64,000 nucleotides of DNA from the NCBI GenBank assembly GCA_045540655.1, contig JAZQHP010000032.1, forward strand, positions 1 through 64,000, read 5' to 3'. This document shows positions 24,589-32,979 of the stretch, in pieces (positions within the stretch are counted from its first letter, which is position 1; the number at the start of each line of letters is the position of its first letter). The notes under the pieces were generated by a model. That model saw only the letters and a list, made by a program, of their open reading frames with translations. It did not search any database and was not told the DNA's origin. The DNA is from RGIG1959 sp045540655. Its GTDB lineage: Bacteria; Bacillota; Clostridia; Oscillospirales; Acutalibacteraceae. A program made the translations under genes and the position numbers.

Positions 24589-26484
24589 TTGAAAAAGAAG
24601 GTCTTTGAATTCAGTAAATATCGCCGCTTTGTGTTTTTGCTGGCAGATATGTTTTGCCTGGTGGCATCCGGAGCATTTGTCTGGATTTTCTTTTATCTTG
24701 TACCTTCCTTCAACAACGATATTTCGATTGCGGCGCTCGTGACGCACACCACCATTTATACATTGTCTGCAATCGTCGCCCTCGGCTGTGCGGGCGCGTA
24801 TAAGCCTGTGTGGCGCTACGCTACCATGCGGGATCTGATCAGTTGTTTTGTCGGCATCACCATTTCGGCGTTTTTCTCGTATATAGCCATGACTACGCTG
24901 TATCGGTTGCACATTTTTGATCTGAGTTTTTCGCTCATTTTTACCGTGCTGAACATGATGCTGTCGCTCCTGTTGATTTTGTCGATGCGCATTCTGTATA
25001 AATCCTTGCGCGATTTCACAAAATCCATGGAGGAGAAGGCGGCCAAAAAGCAAAAAAGCCGCACATTGATCGTCGGAGCGGGTGCTACCTGCCGAGTGTT
25101 ACTGACGGAAATGCAGGTAGGTGACAGCCTGTATACACCGATTATTGCTTTGGATGATGACCCTGCAAAAATCGGTCGCAAAATGAAAGATATCCGCATT
25201 GACGGTCCGATTTGCCGCGTGGCAGAAATTTGCGAACGCGAAAATATCGAGACCATCATCGTGGCGATTCCCTCCTGCACGGAAGAAGATCGCCGTGTAA
25301 TCATCGATCACTGCTCAAAGACTAACTGTAAAATCCGTGTGTTGCCGTATCTGCACAATCTGGTTGCCGGCGACATGCTGACGCAGGCGAAGCCGTTACA
25401 ACTGGAAGAACTACTTTGCCGCGCACCGATTTCTTTCAATCAAACGGAAATCCACACCTTAATCAACGATAAGGTATGCATGGTCACCGGCGGCGGTGGT
25501 TCCATCGGATCGGAACTCTGTCGTCAGATCGCCGCGAATCACCCCAGACGTCTGGTGATCGTCGACATTTATGAGAATAATGCGTATGAAATCCAACAAG
25601 AACTGATTCGTCAATACGGATCCTCTTTAGCGCTGGATGTGCATATTGCTTCGGTGCGGGATTATGCAAAGATGACGCGTCTGTTTGAGACATATCGTCC
25701 TCAACTCGTGTTTCACGCCGCTGCCCATAAGCATGTGCCGCTGATGGAGACAGCGCCGGAAGAAGCCGTAAAGAACAATGTGATCGGTACGTTCAACATT
25801 GCTACTCTCGCTGAATTTTACAATAGCGAAAAGTTTGTGCTGATTTCTACGGATAAAGCCGTCAATCCTACCAATGTGATGGGTGCCACCAAGCGTTGCT
25901 GTGAAATGGTCGTGCAGTGCATGGCACAGCAAGCGATGACAACCGATTTCGTGGCTGTACGTTTCGGCAACGTTCTCGGCTCGAACGGCTCGGTTATTCC
26001 GCTGTTCCGTCGTCAGATCGAAGCGGGCGGTCCGATCACCGTGACACACCCCGATATTATCCGCTATTTCATGACCATCCCTGAAGCCGTGTCGCTGGTT
26101 TTGCAAGCGGGCGCCATGGCAAAAGGCGGAGAGATATTCGTCTTGGACATGGGTGAACCGGTCAAGATTACGACGCTGGCAGAGAACCTGATCCGCCTTT
26201 ACGGGTATCGTCCCGGCGTTGATATCAAGATTGAATTCACCGGTCTTCGTCCCGGCGAAAAGCTGTTTGAGGAGTTACTGATGAACGAGGAAGGTTTGAA
26301 GCCTACCTACAACGAAAAGATCTTCATCGGCAGTCAGATTGCCGTCGAAGCCGATACGTTGTTCAAAGAATTGTCGGTTTTAAAAGCGCATGCGAATGAT
26401 AATCTGACAGATCTGGTCGTGGAAGATCTCAAACGTGTTGTTCCGACCTTTAATCATCAGCCGAACACGACGGCACGTACGTAA
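24589..26484 (+). CDS. CapD/EpsC-like nucleoside-diphosphate-sugar dehydratase/epimerase
   Basis: A 631-residue membrane-anchored short-chain dehydrogenase of the CapD/PglF/EpsC type, which converts UDP-GlcNAc-like sugars (4,6-dehydration) for polysaccharide. Four membrane segments lie in the first ~130 residues, then a CoA-binding-like Rossmann domain (TLIVGAGATCRVLL) and the catalytic NAD domain: VTGGGGSIGSELCRQIA, HAAAHKHVPLME, LISTDKAVNPTNVMGATKR. Start TTG 24589 follows GGAG by 8 bases; the upstream TTG at 24565 lies inside the previous gene. It ends the polysaccharide set; no glycosyltransferase, flippase or polymerase follows. Confidence 0.92.
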   Translation: MKKKVFEFSKYRRFVFLLADMFCLVASGAFVWIFFYLVPSFNNDISIAALVTHTTIYTLSAIVALGCAGAYKPVWRYATMRDLISCFVGITISAFFSYIAMTTLYRLHIFDLSFSLIFTVLNMMLSLLLILSMRILYKSLRDFTKSMEEKAAKKQKSRTLIVGAGATCRVLLTEMQVGDSLYTPIIALDDDPAKIGRKMKDIRIDGPICRVAEICERENIETIIVAIPSCTEEDRRVIIDHCSKTNCKIRVLPYLHNLVAGDMLTQAKPLQLEELLCRAPISFNQTEIHTLINDKVCMVTGGGGSIGSELCRQIAANHPRRLVIVDIYENNAYEIQQELIRQYGSSLALDVHIASVRDYAKMTRLFETYRPQLVFHAAAHKHVPLMETAPEEAVKNNVIGTFNIATLAEFYNSEKFVLISTDKAVNPTNVMGATKRCCEMVVQCMAQQAMTTDFVAVRFGNVLGSNGSVIPLFRRQIEAGGPITVTHPDIIRYFMTIPEAVSLVLQAGAMAKGGEIFVLDMGEPVKITTLAENLIRLYGYRPGVDIKIEFTGLRPGEKLFEELLMNEEGLKPTYNEKIFIGSQIAVEADTLFKELSVLKAHANDNLTDLVVEDLKRVVPTFNHQPNTTART

Positions 26485-26513
26485 TTATCTGCAAACACAG
26501 AGGTGAACAGGTC

Positions 26514-27356
26514 ATGCTTTTTCCCGTTACACATACCTTGGAACTGCGTAACAAAACGGACGTCCCGTTTTATACATTTCCGAATCTGAATAGCCTCGAT
26601 TTTGTTCGTCATGGTTTTTCCACCCGTCTCGGCGGTGTCAGCAAGGGCATCTTTGCTTCGATGAATCTCAGCTTTACCAGAGGCGACAGGGAAGAGGATG
26701 TTCTCGAAAATTTCCGACTTTTCTGTGACGCCATCGGCACCGACTATCGGAAAGCCGTTGTATCCGCACAGGAGCATCACACGACCGTCATGGCGGTGAA
26801 TGCGAGCGACGCGGGACGCGGTGTCATTACAGAAAAAGGTTACGCGGACGTCGACGGCATGATGACCAACGTTCCAGGCATTGTTTTGTGTACGCAATAT
26901 GCCGATTGTGTGCCGTTGTTTTTTGCAGATCCCGTCAAAAAAGTGGTTGCTACATCTCACGCGGGATGGAAAGGCACAGTAGCAGGTATAGCATCGGTAA
27001 CCGTGGCACGAATGGGCGAGGTTTACGGCTGTGATCCCAAGGATATTCAGGTCGGCATCGGTCCGTCCATCGGACAATGTTGCTTTGAAGTGGACGCCCC
27101 TGTGTATGAGGCATTTTCTCAATTACCGTTTGCGGATGAAACGATCCTGCACGACAACCACAACGGCAAATACCACATTAATCTGTGGGAAGTCAATCGC
27201 CGTTTCCTGTTACAATGCGGCGTTCCTGCCGCCAATATTACCGTGACCGACCTGTGCACAAAGTGCCGTCCGGATGTATTCTGGTCCCATCGCATCACCG
27301 GTCCCGATCGCGGCAGTCTGGCGGCGTTTATCGCCATAGCGGAGGATCCCTCATGA
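26514..27356 (+). CDS. pgeF: PgeF, peptidoglycan editing factor (laccase-domain protein)
   Basis: A 280-residue protein of the former DUF152 / multicopper polyphenol oxidase family, now known as PgeF, which removes misincorporated residues such as L-Ser from peptidoglycan precursors; some members act on purine nucleosides. Typical motifs: RHGFSTRLGGVS, QEHHTTV, TQYADCVPLFFAD, SHAGWKGTV and GIGPSIGQCCFEV, which provide the His/Cys zinc site. The ATG at 26514 is preceded by GAGGTGA. It overlaps the HAD gene as ATGA. Confidence 0.92.
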   Translation: MLFPVTHTLELRNKTDVPFYTFPNLNSLDFVRHGFSTRLGGVSKGIFASMNLSFTRGDREEDVLENFRLFCDAIGTDYRKAVVSAQEHHTTVMAVNASDAGRGVITEKGYADVDGMMTNVPGIVLCTQYADCVPLFFADPVKKVVATSHAGWKGTVAGIASVTVARMGEVYGCDPKDIQVGIGPSIGQCCFEVDAPVYEAFSQLPFADETILHDNHNGKYHINLWEVNRRFLLQCGVPAANITVTDLCTKCRPDVFWSHRITGPDRGSLAAFIAIAEDPS

Positions 27357-28003
27357 TAAAAGCAGTCATGTTTGACCTGGATGGTACAGTCATTGCGTCC
27401 AAGGACGGCATTTTTCGCTCTGCGGCGTATGCCCTTGATACACTCGGCTTGCCGATGCCTTCCGAAGCGGACATGATGGCGTTTCTCGGTCCACCTCTCT
27501 CGGAAGGATTCCGCTCAGTCTGTCATGTAGACGAATCCCGTATTGACGAAGCGGTCCGTCTTTACCGTGAATACTATAACGGCGGCGGTAAATTCCAAGC
27601 CGCTGTATTTGACGGTGTTACAGAGTGTTTGCAGGCTCTGAAAGCGAAGGGCATTCCGTCCTATATCACCACATCCAAGCCGCATGTCTTTGCCAAAGAA
27701 ATTCTGTCTTACTTCCGGACAGATACCGCATTCGACGGTATTTACGGCAGTGAGTTTGACGGTACACGCGGCAAAAAATCCGAAGTCGTTTCCTATTGTA
27801 TGGAACAGCACGGATTGCGTCCTGAGGAAGTGCTGTTGGTCGGAGACAGACATTTTGATGTCAACGGGGCGCGTCAATGCGGCGTTCGCTGTGTCGGCGT
27901 GACATACGGCTATGGCAGCAGGGAAGAATTGGAACAAGCGGGAGCCTGGAAACTGATCGATACACCCATGGCATTGCCTGATTTACTGGATGCCGCCGAA
28001 TAA
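27353..28003 (+). CDS. HAD-superfamily phosphatase (phosphoglycolate phosphatase-like)
   Basis: A 216-residue HAD hydrolase: motif I MFDLDGTVIAS with the nucleophile Asp, motif II YITTSKP, a lysine in RGKKSEVV, and motif IV LLVGDRHFDVNGARQCG. The cap is of the small alpha type, as in Gph and PpaX. The substrate is uncertain: phosphoglycolate or pyrophosphate are common guesses. The ATG at 27353 overlaps the pgeF stop; earlier in-frame starts would run through pgeF. No clear terminator follows before the tRNA promoter. Confidence 0.9.
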   Translation: MIKAVMFDLDGTVIASKDGIFRSAAYALDTLGLPMPSEADMMAFLGPPLSEGFRSVCHVDESRIDEAVRLYREYYNGGGKFQAAVFDGVTECLQALKAKGIPSYITTSKPHVFAKEILSYFRTDTAFDGIYGSEFDGTRGKKSEVVSYCMEQHGLRPEEVLLVGDRHFDVNGARQCGVRCVGVTYGYGSREELEQAGAWKLIDTPMALPDLLDAAE

Positions 28004-28059
28004 GGATTCTCTTATTTTTATTTAACTTTGATTTTTGTCGGATTTTTTTCGAAATGCGC

Positions 28060-28088
28060 TTGACAAAACAGGAACTGTTGTATATAAT
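28060..28088 (+). promoter_or_regulatory. Consensus promoter for tRNA-Lys
   Basis: TTGACA (28060-28065), 17-base spacer, TATAAT (28083-28088): a full match to the sigma-A consensus, 26 bases before the mature tRNA. Confidence 0.9.
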
Positions 28089-28114
28089 ACTTAAGCGGTC
28101 GAAAGAACCGATAT

Positions 28115-28190
28115 GATCCATTAGCTCAGCTGGCAGAGCACCTGACTTTTAATCAGGGTGTCCGGAGTTCGAATCTCCGATGGATCACCA
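28115..28190 (+). tRNA. tRNA-Lys (anticodon UUU)
   Basis: A 76-base cloverleaf: acceptor GATCCAT pairs with ATGGATC, D arm GCTC-AGCTGGCA-GAGC, anticodon stem CCTGA/TCAGG with loop CTTTTAA (anticodon TTT), T arm CGGAG-TTCGAAT-CTCCG. The CCA end is encoded. It is transcribed alone between its own promoter and terminator, just upstream of rnpB, whose RNA product would process its 5' end. Confidence 0.98.
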
Positions 28191-28191
28191 A

Positions 28192-28222
28192 AAAACTCCA
28201 AGCTTTGGCTTGGAGTTTTTTC
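28192..28222 (+). terminator. Terminator of tRNA-Lys
   Basis: AACTCCAAGC (28194-28203) pairs with GCTTGGAGTT (28208-28217) around TTTG, followed by a T run, beginning 2-4 bases after CCA. Confidence 0.9.
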
Positions 28223-28243
28223 TATTCTCTTATCGACTTGTCT

Positions 28244-28272
28244 TTGACAAACCAACCAATATATGCTATACT
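28244..28272 (+). promoter_or_regulatory. Promoter of rnpB
   Basis: TTGACA (28244-28249), 17 bases, TATACT (28267-28272). The expected start, 7-9 bases on, falls at the first bases of the RNase P RNA (28281). Confidence 0.9.
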
Positions 28273-28280
28273 AACGATCG

Positions 28281-28606
28281 TGAGAGGATTGGACAGTCGC
28301 GTGCAGTTATGCATGAGGAAAGTCCGAGCTTCACAGGGCAGGATAACGGCTAACGGCCGCCGGGGGTGACCCTAGGGAAAGTGCAACAGAGATATACCGC
28401 CATGCAAATGGTAAGGGTGGAAAGGCGAGGTAAGAGCTCACCGGCATGCAGGAGACTGCATGGCCCTGCAAACCCTATCCGAAGCAACGCCGACCGAAGC
28501 AATACATTGGCCCGATGTGCTTCAACAGTGCGGCTTGAGCCGTATGGCAACATACGGTCGAGATAGATGATTGTCCACGACAGAACTCGGCTTACAGATC
28601 CTCTCA
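28281..28606 (+). ncRNA. rnpB: RNase P RNA (M1-like catalytic RNA)
   Basis: RNA component of RNase P, which matures tRNA 5' ends. The ends pair (TGAGAGGAT with ATCCTCTCA), and conserved segments are visible in order: GAGGAAAGTCCGAGC near the 5' end, GGGGGTGACCC-type hairpin, AGGGTGGAAAGGCGAGGTAAG and AGAGCTCACCGG in the middle, GGCAACAT towards the 3' side, and ACAGAACTCGGCTTACAG before the end. The length, about 326 bases, is on the short side of bacterial RNase P RNA. It has its own promoter and terminator. Confidence 0.95.
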
Positions 28607-28615
28607 TACCAATTA

Positions 28616-28650
28616 AAAAGCTACCGACTCAAGGAGTTGGTAGCTTTTTC
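28616..28650. terminator. Bidirectional terminator between rnpB and iscU
   Basis: CTACCGACTC (28621-28630) pairs with GAGTTGGTAG (28634-28643), one G:U pair, flanked by AAAAG on the left and CTTTTT on the right, so it can end rnpB (forward) and iscU (reverse). Confidence 0.88.
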
Positions 28651-28652
28651 GT

Positions 28653-29093
28653 TTAAATATGACACGTTTCAATATCCTCATCGGACATGCGTTTGCCGAC
28701 GATGGGCTCGGGATCGATACCCTGACGCTCGTAGTAATCGGCAATCGCCGCACGAATGGATTGTTCGGCGAGCACCGAGCAGTGGATCTTGTGCGTCGGC
28801 AGACCGCCAAGCGCCTCAACAACAGCTTTGTTGGAGAGTTTCAGCGCTTCTTCAATGGTTTTGCCCTTGATCATTTCGGTGGCCATGGAACTGGTCGCGA
28901 TCGCCGAACCGCAACCGAAAGTTTTGAATTTGACATCCACGATAACGCCGTCGCGCACCTTGATGTACATCTTCATGATGTCGCCGCATTTGGCGTTGCC
29001 GATTTCTCCGACACCGTCTGCATCTTCAATTTCGCCGACGTTACGGGGATTAACAAAGTGATCCATCACTTGTTCGCTGTAAACTGAAGCCAT
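28653..29093 (-). CDS. iscU: Fe-S cluster assembly scaffold IscU/NifU-like
   Basis: Scaffold on which [2Fe-2S] and [4Fe-4S] clusters are built. The 146 residues carry the three cluster cysteines in GNAKCGDIMKMY, FKTFGCGSAIATSS and HKIHCSVLAEQS, and the conserved opening VMDHFVNPRNVG. In contrast to SufU there is no zinc-site insertion visible, so it belongs to the IscU/NifU N-terminal type used by many Clostridia. AAAGGA lies upstream of the ATG at 29093. It is cotranscribed with iscS, 28 bases away. Confidence 0.95.
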   Translation of the reverse strand: MASVYSEQVMDHFVNPRNVGEIEDADGVGEIGNAKCGDIMKMYIKVRDGVIVDVKFKTFGCGSAIATSSMATEMIKGKTIEEALKLSNKAVVEALGGLPTHKIHCSVLAEQSIRAAIADYYERQGIDPEPIVGKRMSDEDIETCHI

Positions 29094-29121
29094 AATACAT
29101 TATCCTTTCCATTTCAAACAA

Positions 29122-30309
29122 TCAGTTGTCCGATTCTTTCATAATTTGTTCCCAAAGGGGAGACATGTCGCGCAGCCGGTTCACAATCACAGGAACTTCC
29201 TGCAGAATATGCTCCACATCCTCGTCGGTATTATCAGCACAGAGCGACAAACGAAGCGAACCGTGCGCAATTGCATGCGGCAGTCCGATGGATAACAGCA
29301 CGTGACTGGGATCAAGCGATCCGGACGTACACGCCGATCCGGACGAAGCGCACACACCGCGAAGATCCAGCATCAGGAGGAGACTTTCGCCTTCGATGCC
29401 TTCAAAGCTGATGTTGACGTTGCCGGGAAGGCGCTTGACAGCGTCGCCGTTCAGGCGGGAGCGGATAATACCGCCCGTCAGCTCACGGATCAACCGATCG
29501 CGCTTTTGCTCGAGTGCGGCGTTATCAGCTTCCATCGTTTCGCAAGCAAGAGACAATGCTGTTGCCATACCGACGATGCCCGCTGTATTTTCCGTACCGG
29601 CGCGACGACCTTTTTCCTGTGCACCACCGTCAATAAGATTGCCGAAGCGGAGACCTTTACGCACCAACAACGCGCCGACGCCTTTCGGACCGTGGAATTT
29701 GTGTGCAGACAGCGATAACATATCGATGTTCATATCCTCAAAATCCACCGGAATATGACCGACCGCCTGCACGGCATCGGTATGGAACCAGACGCCGCGT
29801 TCACGGCACAACGCGCCGATTTCCCGAATCGGTTGAATGGTGCCGATTTCATTGTTGGCAAACATAACGGTAACCAGTGCCGTATCCTCGCGCAGAGCAT
29901 TCTGTACATCCTCGACACGTACCACGCCGTTATCGTACACGGGGAGGAGGGTAATCTCAAAACCGTCTTTTTTCAGCGCATCCAGCGTGTGCAAGACGGC
30001 ATGATGCTCAAAGACAGTGGAGATAATGTGTTTTTTTCCTTTTTTGCTTTGGAATTTGGCGGCCATTTTGATCGCCCAGTTGTCCGATTCACTGCCGCCG
30101 GAGGTAATAAACACCTCATCAGGGCGACAATGCAAACACGAGGCGATCGTCGCCTTCGCGGTATCCACCGCCACACGGGATTCCTGTCCGAAGCCGTACA
30201 GGGAAGAGGCGTTGCCGTATTGTTCGGTCAGATACGGCATCATCGCTTCCAGGGCTTGGGGGTGAAGCTTCGTAGTGGCGGCGTTGTCAGCATAAACGAA
30301 ATGATCCAT
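29122..30309 (-). CDS. iscS: Cysteine desulfurase IscS/NifS-like
   Basis: PLP enzyme that takes sulfur from cysteine as a persulfide and passes it to IscU. The 395 residues begin YADNAATTKLHPQALEAM; the PLP lysine is in SLSAHKFHGPKGVG and the catalytic cysteine in CASSGSACTSGS on a long loop, as in the IscS/NifS group. Start ATG 30309 is chosen for AAGGAG 8 bases upstream; longer readings cross the promoter. The gene sits first in an iscS-iscU pair with no IscR or chaperone gene nearby. Confidence 0.96.
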   Translation of the reverse strand: MDHFVYADNAATTKLHPQALEAMMPYLTEQYGNASSLYGFGQESRVAVDTAKATIASCLHCRPDEVFITSGGSESDNWAIKMAAKFQSKKGKKHIISTVFEHHAVLHTLDALKKDGFEITLLPVYDNGVVRVEDVQNALREDTALVTVMFANNEIGTIQPIREIGALCRERGVWFHTDAVQAVGHIPVDFEDMNIDMLSLSAHKFHGPKGVGALLVRKGLRFGNLIDGGAQEKGRRAGTENTAGIVGMATALSLACETMEADNAALEQKRDRLIRELTGGIIRSRLNGDAVKRLPGNVNISFEGIEGESLLLMLDLRGVCASSGSACTSGSLDPSHVLLSIGLPHAIAHGSLRLSLCADNTDEDVEHILQEVPVIVNRLRDMSPLWEQIMKESDN

Positions 30310-30334
30310 GCGTAAAACTCCTTTGATATTTGCG

Positions 30335-30394
30335 TGCAAGCGTCTTACAAAAAGCGCCTGCATATAATATATACCTTTTTGGTGTAGATTACAA
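30335..30394 (-). promoter_or_regulatory. iscS promoter with downstream inverted repeat
   Basis: On the reverse strand TTGTAA (30394-30389), 17 bases, TATATT (30371-30366). Just downstream lie TGCAGGCG (30362-30355) and CGCTTGCA (30342-30335), an 8-base inverted repeat with one G:U-type mismatch around a 12-base centre. It may be an operator or a leader hairpin; no IscR consensus is recognisable. Confidence 0.5.
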
Positions 30395-30410
30395 GAGGAA
30401 ATCTTAAAAA

Positions 30411-30848
30411 TTACCGATAGTTTTCGATTTGTGCCACCGCCAGGCGATCGCAACGCTCATTTTCAGGATGTCCCTGATGTCCGTGAACCCACACAAACGT
30501 GACGGTATGGATATCGAGCAGATTCAGCAAAGAGTCCCACAGATCGGCGTTCAAAGCAGGCTTTTTATCCGCTTTACGCCAGCCGTTGCGCTTCCAGGAA
30601 CGCGCCCAGCCTTTTTGGATCCCGTCCACCACGTATTTGGAATCGCTGGTCACAGTGACCTCACAGGTTTCTTTCAGCGCCGCCAACCCTTCGATGACAG
30701 CCGTCAGCTCCATGCGATTGTTGGTTGTGGAGGAGGCGCCGCCGCTCAATTCTTTTTCCACGCCGTTGAAACGCAGGATGGTTCCCCAGCCACCGGGCCC
30801 GGGATTGCCCGAGCAAGCGCCGTCCGTAAACATTTCGATGTGTTTCAT
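30411..30848 (-). CDS. rnhA: Ribonuclease HI
   Basis: Cleaves the RNA strand of RNA-DNA hybrids. The 145-residue protein shows the acidic catalytic set: Asp in MFTDGACSGNPGPGG, Glu in NNRMELTAVI, Asp in VTSDSKYVVDGI and Asp in NERCDRLA, together with the basic handle region (KGWARSWKRNGWRKADKKP). Start ATG 30848 gives the usual family beginning, with AAGGAG 10 bases upstream. A separate RNase HII is encoded at the right end, so the organism has both classes. Confidence 0.95.
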   Translation of the reverse strand: MKHIEMFTDGACSGNPGPGGWGTILRFNGVEKELSGGASSTTNNRMELTAVIEGLAALKETCEVTVTSDSKYVVDGIQKGWARSWKRNGWRKADKKPALNADLWDSLLNLLDIHTVTFVWVHGHQGHPENERCDRLAVAQIENYR

Positions 30849-30887
30849 TCCGCATTCGCTCCTTCCGTATCCACTCAAATATGCATC

Positions 30888-30916
30888 ATTATATCAAAGA
30901 AATATCGGCTTGCCAA
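30888..30916 (-). promoter_or_regulatory. Promoter of rnhA
   Basis: Reverse strand TTGGCA (30916-30911), 17 bases, TATAAT (30893-30888), 40 bases before the start. Confidence 0.78.
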
Positions 30917-30977
30917 TAGATTTCACAGAGTTTTTCATAAGTTCTGTTTATTATTTTATATACCTATTAGGTGTCCC

Positions 30978-31006
30978 TTGACAATTTCAAGGAAAACAAG
31001 TACAAT
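30978..31006 (+). promoter_or_regulatory. Promoter of the rnj-to-ftsH operon
   Basis: TTGACA (30978-30983), 17 bases, TACAAT (31001-31006). The leader to the GTG start is about 70 bases. The divergent rnhA promoter lies 60 bases away; the 232-base intergenic region holds nothing else I can identify. Confidence 0.85.
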
Positions 31007-31080
31007 ATAAAAGTATAATTGTATACAAAACTGCCTATGGTTTATATATAGTGTTTGAATTCTGAAACGGAGGATACCAA

Positions 31081-32952
31081 GTGACTACTGAAACCAAAAC
31101 TACAAAAACCACCAAAAGTAAAACCAATACGAAAGCGCCTCGTGCCGCTAAAAATAACACGACAAAAACGAAAAAGACTACGCCCGGAAAGACGATTTCA
31201 AACGAGCCGAAAAGCAACAACCCCACTAAAAACACCAAGCAAAACCATAAGCCTGCCAAACGCAATTATACGAGAAGACAACCCGCGAAGCCGGCTGTGC
31301 CTGTTAAAATCACCTGTCTGGGCGGTCTCAATGAAATCGGTAAGAATATTACGTTGATCGAATATGAAAACGATGCATTTCTGATCGACTGCGGCATGGC
31401 GTTTCCCGAAAGCGACATGCTCGGTGTAGACATTGTGTTGCCCGATTTTTCCCACCTTGCCAAAATCAAAGATCGCATCCGCGGCGTGGTGCTTACCCAC
31501 GGACACGAAGACCATATAGGCGGTCTGCCGTATCTGCTGAAAGAATACGATCTGCCGCTTTACGGCACACAACTGACACTGGCGCTTGTACAGTCCAAGC
31601 TCAAAGAGCACGGTCTTGCCGATAAGGTGAAATTGAATATTGTGAAGCCCGGTGATATCGTTCCGATGGGGGCGATGTCGGTGGAATTTATCGCCGTAAA
31701 CCACTCGATTCCCGATGCTGTCGGTCTTGCCATCAAAACGCCGCATGGCTATCTGGTACACACCGGCGACTTCAAAATCGATTTTACGCCGATTTCGGGC
31801 GATGTCATTGACCTTGCGCGCTTCGGCGAACTCGGCAAACAAGGTGTGCTGGCGCTGATGGCCGATTCCACGAATGTGGAACGCCCCGGTTTTACGCCCA
31901 GCGAGCGTGTCGTCGGCGAAAGCTTTGTGAAGCTGTTCAGCAAAGCGAAAAACCGCCGTATTATCATCGCTACCTTCTCATCCAACCTGCACCGCATTCA
32001 GCAGATCGTCGACGTGGCGCAGACGCAGGGGAGAAAAGTGGCAGTTTCCGGGCGTAGCATGATCAATTACGTCAACATCGCCAAGGAACTCGGCTATCTT
32101 CGTCTGCCGGACGGTATCATGATTGAGATGGATGCCATCAATCAGTATCCCAAAGACAAAGTCATCATCTGTACCACAGGCAGTCAGGGCGAACCGATGT
32201 CGGCGTTAACCCGTATGGCATTTTCGGATCATCGCCAGGTGGAAGTCGGTCCTGAGGATTATATCATCATCTCCGCAACGCCCATTCCCGGTAATGAAAA
32301 AGCGGTTACCAAGGTTGTCAATGAGCTGATGCGTCGCGGGTGTCAGGTGGTTTACGAGAAAATGTACGACGTGCATACCTCGGGACACGCGTGCCAGGAG
32401 GAGCTTAAAATTATTCATACGCTTACCAAACCGCGGTATTTCATCCCTGTGCACGGCGAACAAAAACATCTGCACAAACATATTGATCTCGCCAAATCGC
32501 TCGGCATGACCGATGACCGCGTCCTTATTTCCGATATCGGCAAAGTCATCGAGCTGAGCCCCGACAAAATGGTCGTTAACTCGACGGTGCAGGCGGGACG
32601 CGTGCTGGTCGACGGACTGGGCATCGGCGACGTTGGCAGTATCGTTCTTCGCGACCGTCGCCATCTGGCAGAAGACGGTATCCTGGTCATTGTCGCCGCC
32701 ATTGATCCGATCACGGCAACCATCGTGTCCGGTCCCGATATCGTTTCCCGCGGCTTTGTGTATGTACGCGAAGCTGAGCAACTCATGGAGGATGCCAAAG
32801 CGATCGCCGAACGAGTGATTGAAAACTGCATCCGCCACAATCCGTACGATTGGAACACCATGAAATCGCGCGTCCGCGACGAGTTGTCCAGAATGCTGTT
32901 CCAAAAAACCAAAAAGAGTCCGATTGTATTGCCTATTATCATGGATGTGTGA
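31081..32952 (+). CDS. rnj: Ribonuclease J
   Basis: 5'-3' exonuclease and endonuclease of the metallo-beta-lactamase/beta-CASP group, central to RNA decay in Bacillota. In the 623 residues the zinc motif is HGHEDHIGG at 140-148, with VHTGDFKID, MADSTNVERPG, TTGSQGEPMSAL and HTSGHACQEEL further on, and a C-terminal domain from about 520. The first ~74 residues are an unusual Lys/Thr/Asn-rich, certainly disordered extension (MTTETKTTKTTKSKTNTK) before the fold starts at VKITCLGGLNEIG. The start is GTG with GGAGG 9 bases upstream. It heads a long operon. Confidence 0.96.
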   Translation: MTTETKTTKTTKSKTNTKAPRAAKNNTTKTKKTTPGKTISNEPKSNNPTKNTKQNHKPAKRNYTRRQPAKPAVPVKITCLGGLNEIGKNITLIEYENDAFLIDCGMAFPESDMLGVDIVLPDFSHLAKIKDRIRGVVLTHGHEDHIGGLPYLLKEYDLPLYGTQLTLALVQSKLKEHGLADKVKLNIVKPGDIVPMGAMSVEFIAVNHSIPDAVGLAIKTPHGYLVHTGDFKIDFTPISGDVIDLARFGELGKQGVLALMADSTNVERPGFTPSERVVGESFVKLFSKAKNRRIIIATFSSNLHRIQQIVDVAQTQGRKVAVSGRSMINYVNIAKELGYLRLPDGIMIEMDAINQYPKDKVIICTTGSQGEPMSALTRMAFSDHRQVEVGPEDYIIISATPIPGNEKAVTKVVNELMRRGCQVVYEKMYDVHTSGHACQEELKIIHTLTKPRYFIPVHGEQKHLHKHIDLAKSLGMTDDRVLISDIGKVIELSPDKMVVNSTVQAGRVLVDGLGIGDVGSIVLRDRRHLAEDGILVIVAAIDPITATIVSGPDIVSRGFVYVREAEQLMEDAKAIAERVIENCIRHNPYDWNTMKSRVRDELSRMLFQKTKKSPIVLPIIMDV

Positions 32953-32979
32953 TCGGCTCGACACCATTGAGGTACGAAT

